Below, in pieces: positions 62,553 to 64,000 of a DNA stretch of 64,000 bases. The stretch lies in assembly GCF_029028005.1 (NCBI RefSeq), contig NZ_JAOTPO010000004.1:186001-250000 (forward strand), written 5' to 3'. The notes under the pieces are model-generated. The model did not search any database, was not told the DNA's origin, and saw only the letters and a list, made by a program, of their open reading frames with translations. Origin of the DNA: Alkalihalobacterium chitinilyticum. Lineage in GTDB: Bacteria; Bacillota; Bacilli; Bacillales; Bacillaceae_F. The first letter of the stretch is position 1, and each line of letters begins with the position of its first letter. The position numbers were made by a program, and so were the translations under genes.

Positions 62553-62810
62553 AACAAATTCTCCTTTCCTATTTTGTTGTTAACGAAAGAGCCGACTAAT
62601 TAATGAGAGCAACATAATACCAGTGACAATAAAACAGACCTTAATGAGCCAACGCTCTTCTTTTGTATTTTTCTCGACTAACTCCCTTCTTTCGTATCTC
62701 TTTAGTCTTTGCCTTACGTTGTATACCTAGAGTGTAATCAATCGTTAATATCAATCACATAAGGTTTTTCCCCTATATTTAAGGTAAAAATGAGGATTTT
62801 ATGAACGAAA

Positions 62811-62841
62811 AAAGCTTAACGGCTTTTCACCGTTAAGCTTT
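62811..62841 (-). terminator. Terminator abutting the response-regulator stop
   Basis: On the minus strand AAAGCTTAACGG pairs with CCGTTAAGCTTT around seven bases and is followed by six T. It insulates the regulator from cydA. Confidence 0.85.
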
Positions 62842-63461
62842 TAGATTTCTAATAAATGGTATTTTTGAGCAATTTCGATCCAATCTGCCTTGGATTTTAT
62901 ATTTAACTTCTTCGTAATATTATGTCGATGTGTTTCAACCGTTTTCCTTGAAATAGACAGTTTTTCTGCGATTTCCTTTTGGGTATGACCTAATACCGTT
63001 AACACAAAAACTTCTTTTTCTCGCGATGTAATGGGCAAAGTTAACGTATCTTCATCCTCATCCCATTCCTCTGTCAGTTTCCCCTCAAAAAACTTCTTGC
63101 CGCTCATTATCAAGTTTAAGTATTTCATCAGTTCATCGCCGTTAAACCTTTTGACCATATAACCGTCTGCCCCGAGCTTATAAGCCTTTTTTTGATAGGA
63201 AATATCATCATGCATCGAAAAAATAACGATCTTTGCATCAGGAAAAATCGAACGCATTTCACGCAAAACTTCAAATCCATCCATTCCGTCTGGGAGCGAT
63301 AAATCTAAAATAATTAAGTCAAACGTATACTCAATCGCTTTTTTTATAGCCGTTCGCCCATCTTGTGCTTGAATAATATATTCAACACTGAACATATCTT
63401 TTATTAATAATGCTAATCCACTAGCTACTACCTCATGATCGTCTACAATCAGTACTTTCAC
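62841..63461 (-). CDS. NarL/LuxR-family response regulator
   Basis: The 206-residue regulator has a receiver domain (LIVDDHEVVASGLALL, phospho-Asp in LIILDLSLPDGMDGFEVL near residue 54) and a C-terminal LuxR helix-turn-helix (ITSREKEVFVLTVLGHTQKEIAEKLSISRKTVETHRHNITKKL). GTG 63461 is chosen because AAAGGGTG lies six bases upstream; it follows the kinase stop directly. It may control the cyd genes downstream, which is inference from position only. Confidence 0.92.
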   Translation of the reverse strand: MKVLIVDDHEVVASGLALLIKDMFSVEYIIQAQDGRTAIKKAIEYTFDLIILDLSLPDGMDGFEVLREMRSIFPDAKIVIFSMHDDISYQKKAYKLGADGYMVKRFNGDELMKYLNLIMSGKKFFEGKLTEEWDEDEDTLTLPITSREKEVFVLTVLGHTQKEIAEKLSISRKTVETHRHNITKKLNIKSKADWIEIAQKYHLLEI

Positions 63462-63463
63462 AG

Positions 63464-64000
63464 TTAACACCCTTTATTATTCATATCTACATACCCTTCA
63501 ACCTTCGTTGGACCTCCAATTTTACTATCCCAATTCACTTCCCCGTTAATCATCGCCATTCGTTCTTTCATATGATACAATCCAAGTCCTTTAAACTTCG
63601 TTTGCCCGACATCAAAACCTTGTCCATCATCTATAATTTGAAACATAATTTGGTCTTCACTTTCAGTAAACTTAATCATTATTTCCTTGGCTTTTCCGTG
63701 ACGAACCGCATTCGTAACAGCTTCTTGAATTAAACGAAATAATTGCAGTTCTACTTCCTTCGATAATTGATACTCATGTATTTGATAAGATAATGTAAAG
63801 TTCACCTTATAAAACTTTTTCCAGTCTTCTACTGCTGATTTTAACGTTGCCTTTAACCCGAATTGATCAATCGCTTGCGGTCTTAATTGTTTAGTTAATC
63901 GTTGGATATTGTCTAACGTCTTCTCTAGCGTTCCCTCAATTTTACGAAAATGACTTTGATAATTTTCATCCGTAATATGGTGCTTAACCCCCTGTAATCC
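63464..64000 (-). CDS. NarX/DesK-type histidine kinase, C-terminal part
   Basis: The gene continues past the right edge. The visible part contains the end of a HisKA_3 domain (GLQGVKHHITDENYQSHFRK, then ETLDNIQRLTKQLRPQAIDQ) and an HATPase domain (LFRLIQEAVTNAVRHGKAKEI, FQIIDDGQGFDVGQ, GLGLYHMKERMAMINGEV). The phospho-acceptor His should lie just outside. It is transcribed with the regulator at 62841-63461. Confidence 0.9.
   Translation of the reverse strand, partial: GLQGVKHHITDENYQSHFRKIEGTLEKTLDNIQRLTKQLRPQAIDQFGLKATLKSAVEDWKKFYKVNFTLSYQIHEYQLSKEVELQLFRLIQEAVTNAVRHGKAKEIMIKFTESEDQIMFQIIDDGQGFDVGQTKFKGLGLYHMKERMAMINGEVNWDSKIGGPTKVEGYVDMNNKGC

Noticed and set aside
62570-62710. Minus-strand frame ahead of cydA ending in a hydrophobic stretch
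   Set aside because: There is no usable start codon after the upstream stop except an internal ATG without a ribosome site.
62720-62770. FNR- or Rex-type site before cydA
   Set aside because: GATTGAT direct repeats and TGTGA are present, but not in the inverted arrangement those regulators need.

Overview
The window looks like a chromosomal segment of a spore-forming, low-GC Gram-positive bacterium of the Bacillaceae. Evidence for this is a gerA-type germinant receptor operon, a class H small acid-soluble spore protein, a SleB/CwlJ-type cortex hydrolase, lipoproteins with Firmicute lipoboxes, strong AGGAGG-like ribosome sites, frequent GTG/TTG starts and a perfect CIRCE element. Palindromic and minisatellite-like intergenic repeats and several inorganic-carbon and sulfur transport genes would fit an alkaliphilic or halotolerant Bacillus relative, but that is inference. 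No rRNA, tRNA, CRISPR array, intact insertion sequence or prophage was seen.

Layout. 0-9.8 kb: scattered small membrane proteins, an HpaB-family flavin monooxygenase, a DUF1287 protein, a CPBP protease-like protein, and modABC for molybdate uptake. 9.8-14.3 kb: glpD and glpFK, each behind an antiterminator-type leader sharing one sequence box, with a consensus cre in the glpF promoter. 14.4-16.4 kb: htpG under a CIRCE operator. 17.4-21.6 kb: a four-gene germination operon (small gene, B, C, A). 21.7-35.5 kb: metabolic and sporulation genes (M20 amidohydrolase, RDD protein, a stand-alone PurC, SleB-like hydrolase, an MFS/SgrR-type pair, SDR, sspH, nagA-nagB, DUF2642). 35.6-38.5 kb: a five-hairpin structured element resembling a transposon-derived RNA, an SbtA-family permease and a sulfite-oxidase-type molybdoenzyme. 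38.7-46.7 kb: a short heme-copper-oxidase-like protein, an MMPL exporter, an OmpR-type two-component system and two paralogous lipoproteins. 46.8-51.5 kb: a GntR-regulated ABC locus, a decayed TipAS regulator and a chemoreceptor.

52-64 kb is the most coherent region. A peroxiredoxin with a PerR-like box, beta-carbonic anhydrase, SulP transporter, TusA-rhodanese fusion, DUF1641 protein, sulfide:quinone-oxidoreductase-like flavoprotein, TusA carrier, rhodanese-metallo-beta-lactamase protein and cytochrome bd oxidase (cydA, cydB and a 31-residue cydS) lie on one strand, followed by a NarL-type two-component system. I read this as a sulfide/persulfide oxidation module coupled to a sulfide-tolerant oxidase.

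Most intergenic gaps carry hairpins, and several repeat families recur: a GGTACCTGGCACC palindrome (five clear copies and one decayed), a 51-bp hairpin-plus-T-tract tandem repeat, a 20-21-bp tandem repeat and a 52-53-bp tandem repeat. Near-identical direct repeats stand upstream of the two-component operon and the MMPL gene, with a weaker copy before a 46-codon gene, suggesting a local regulon.
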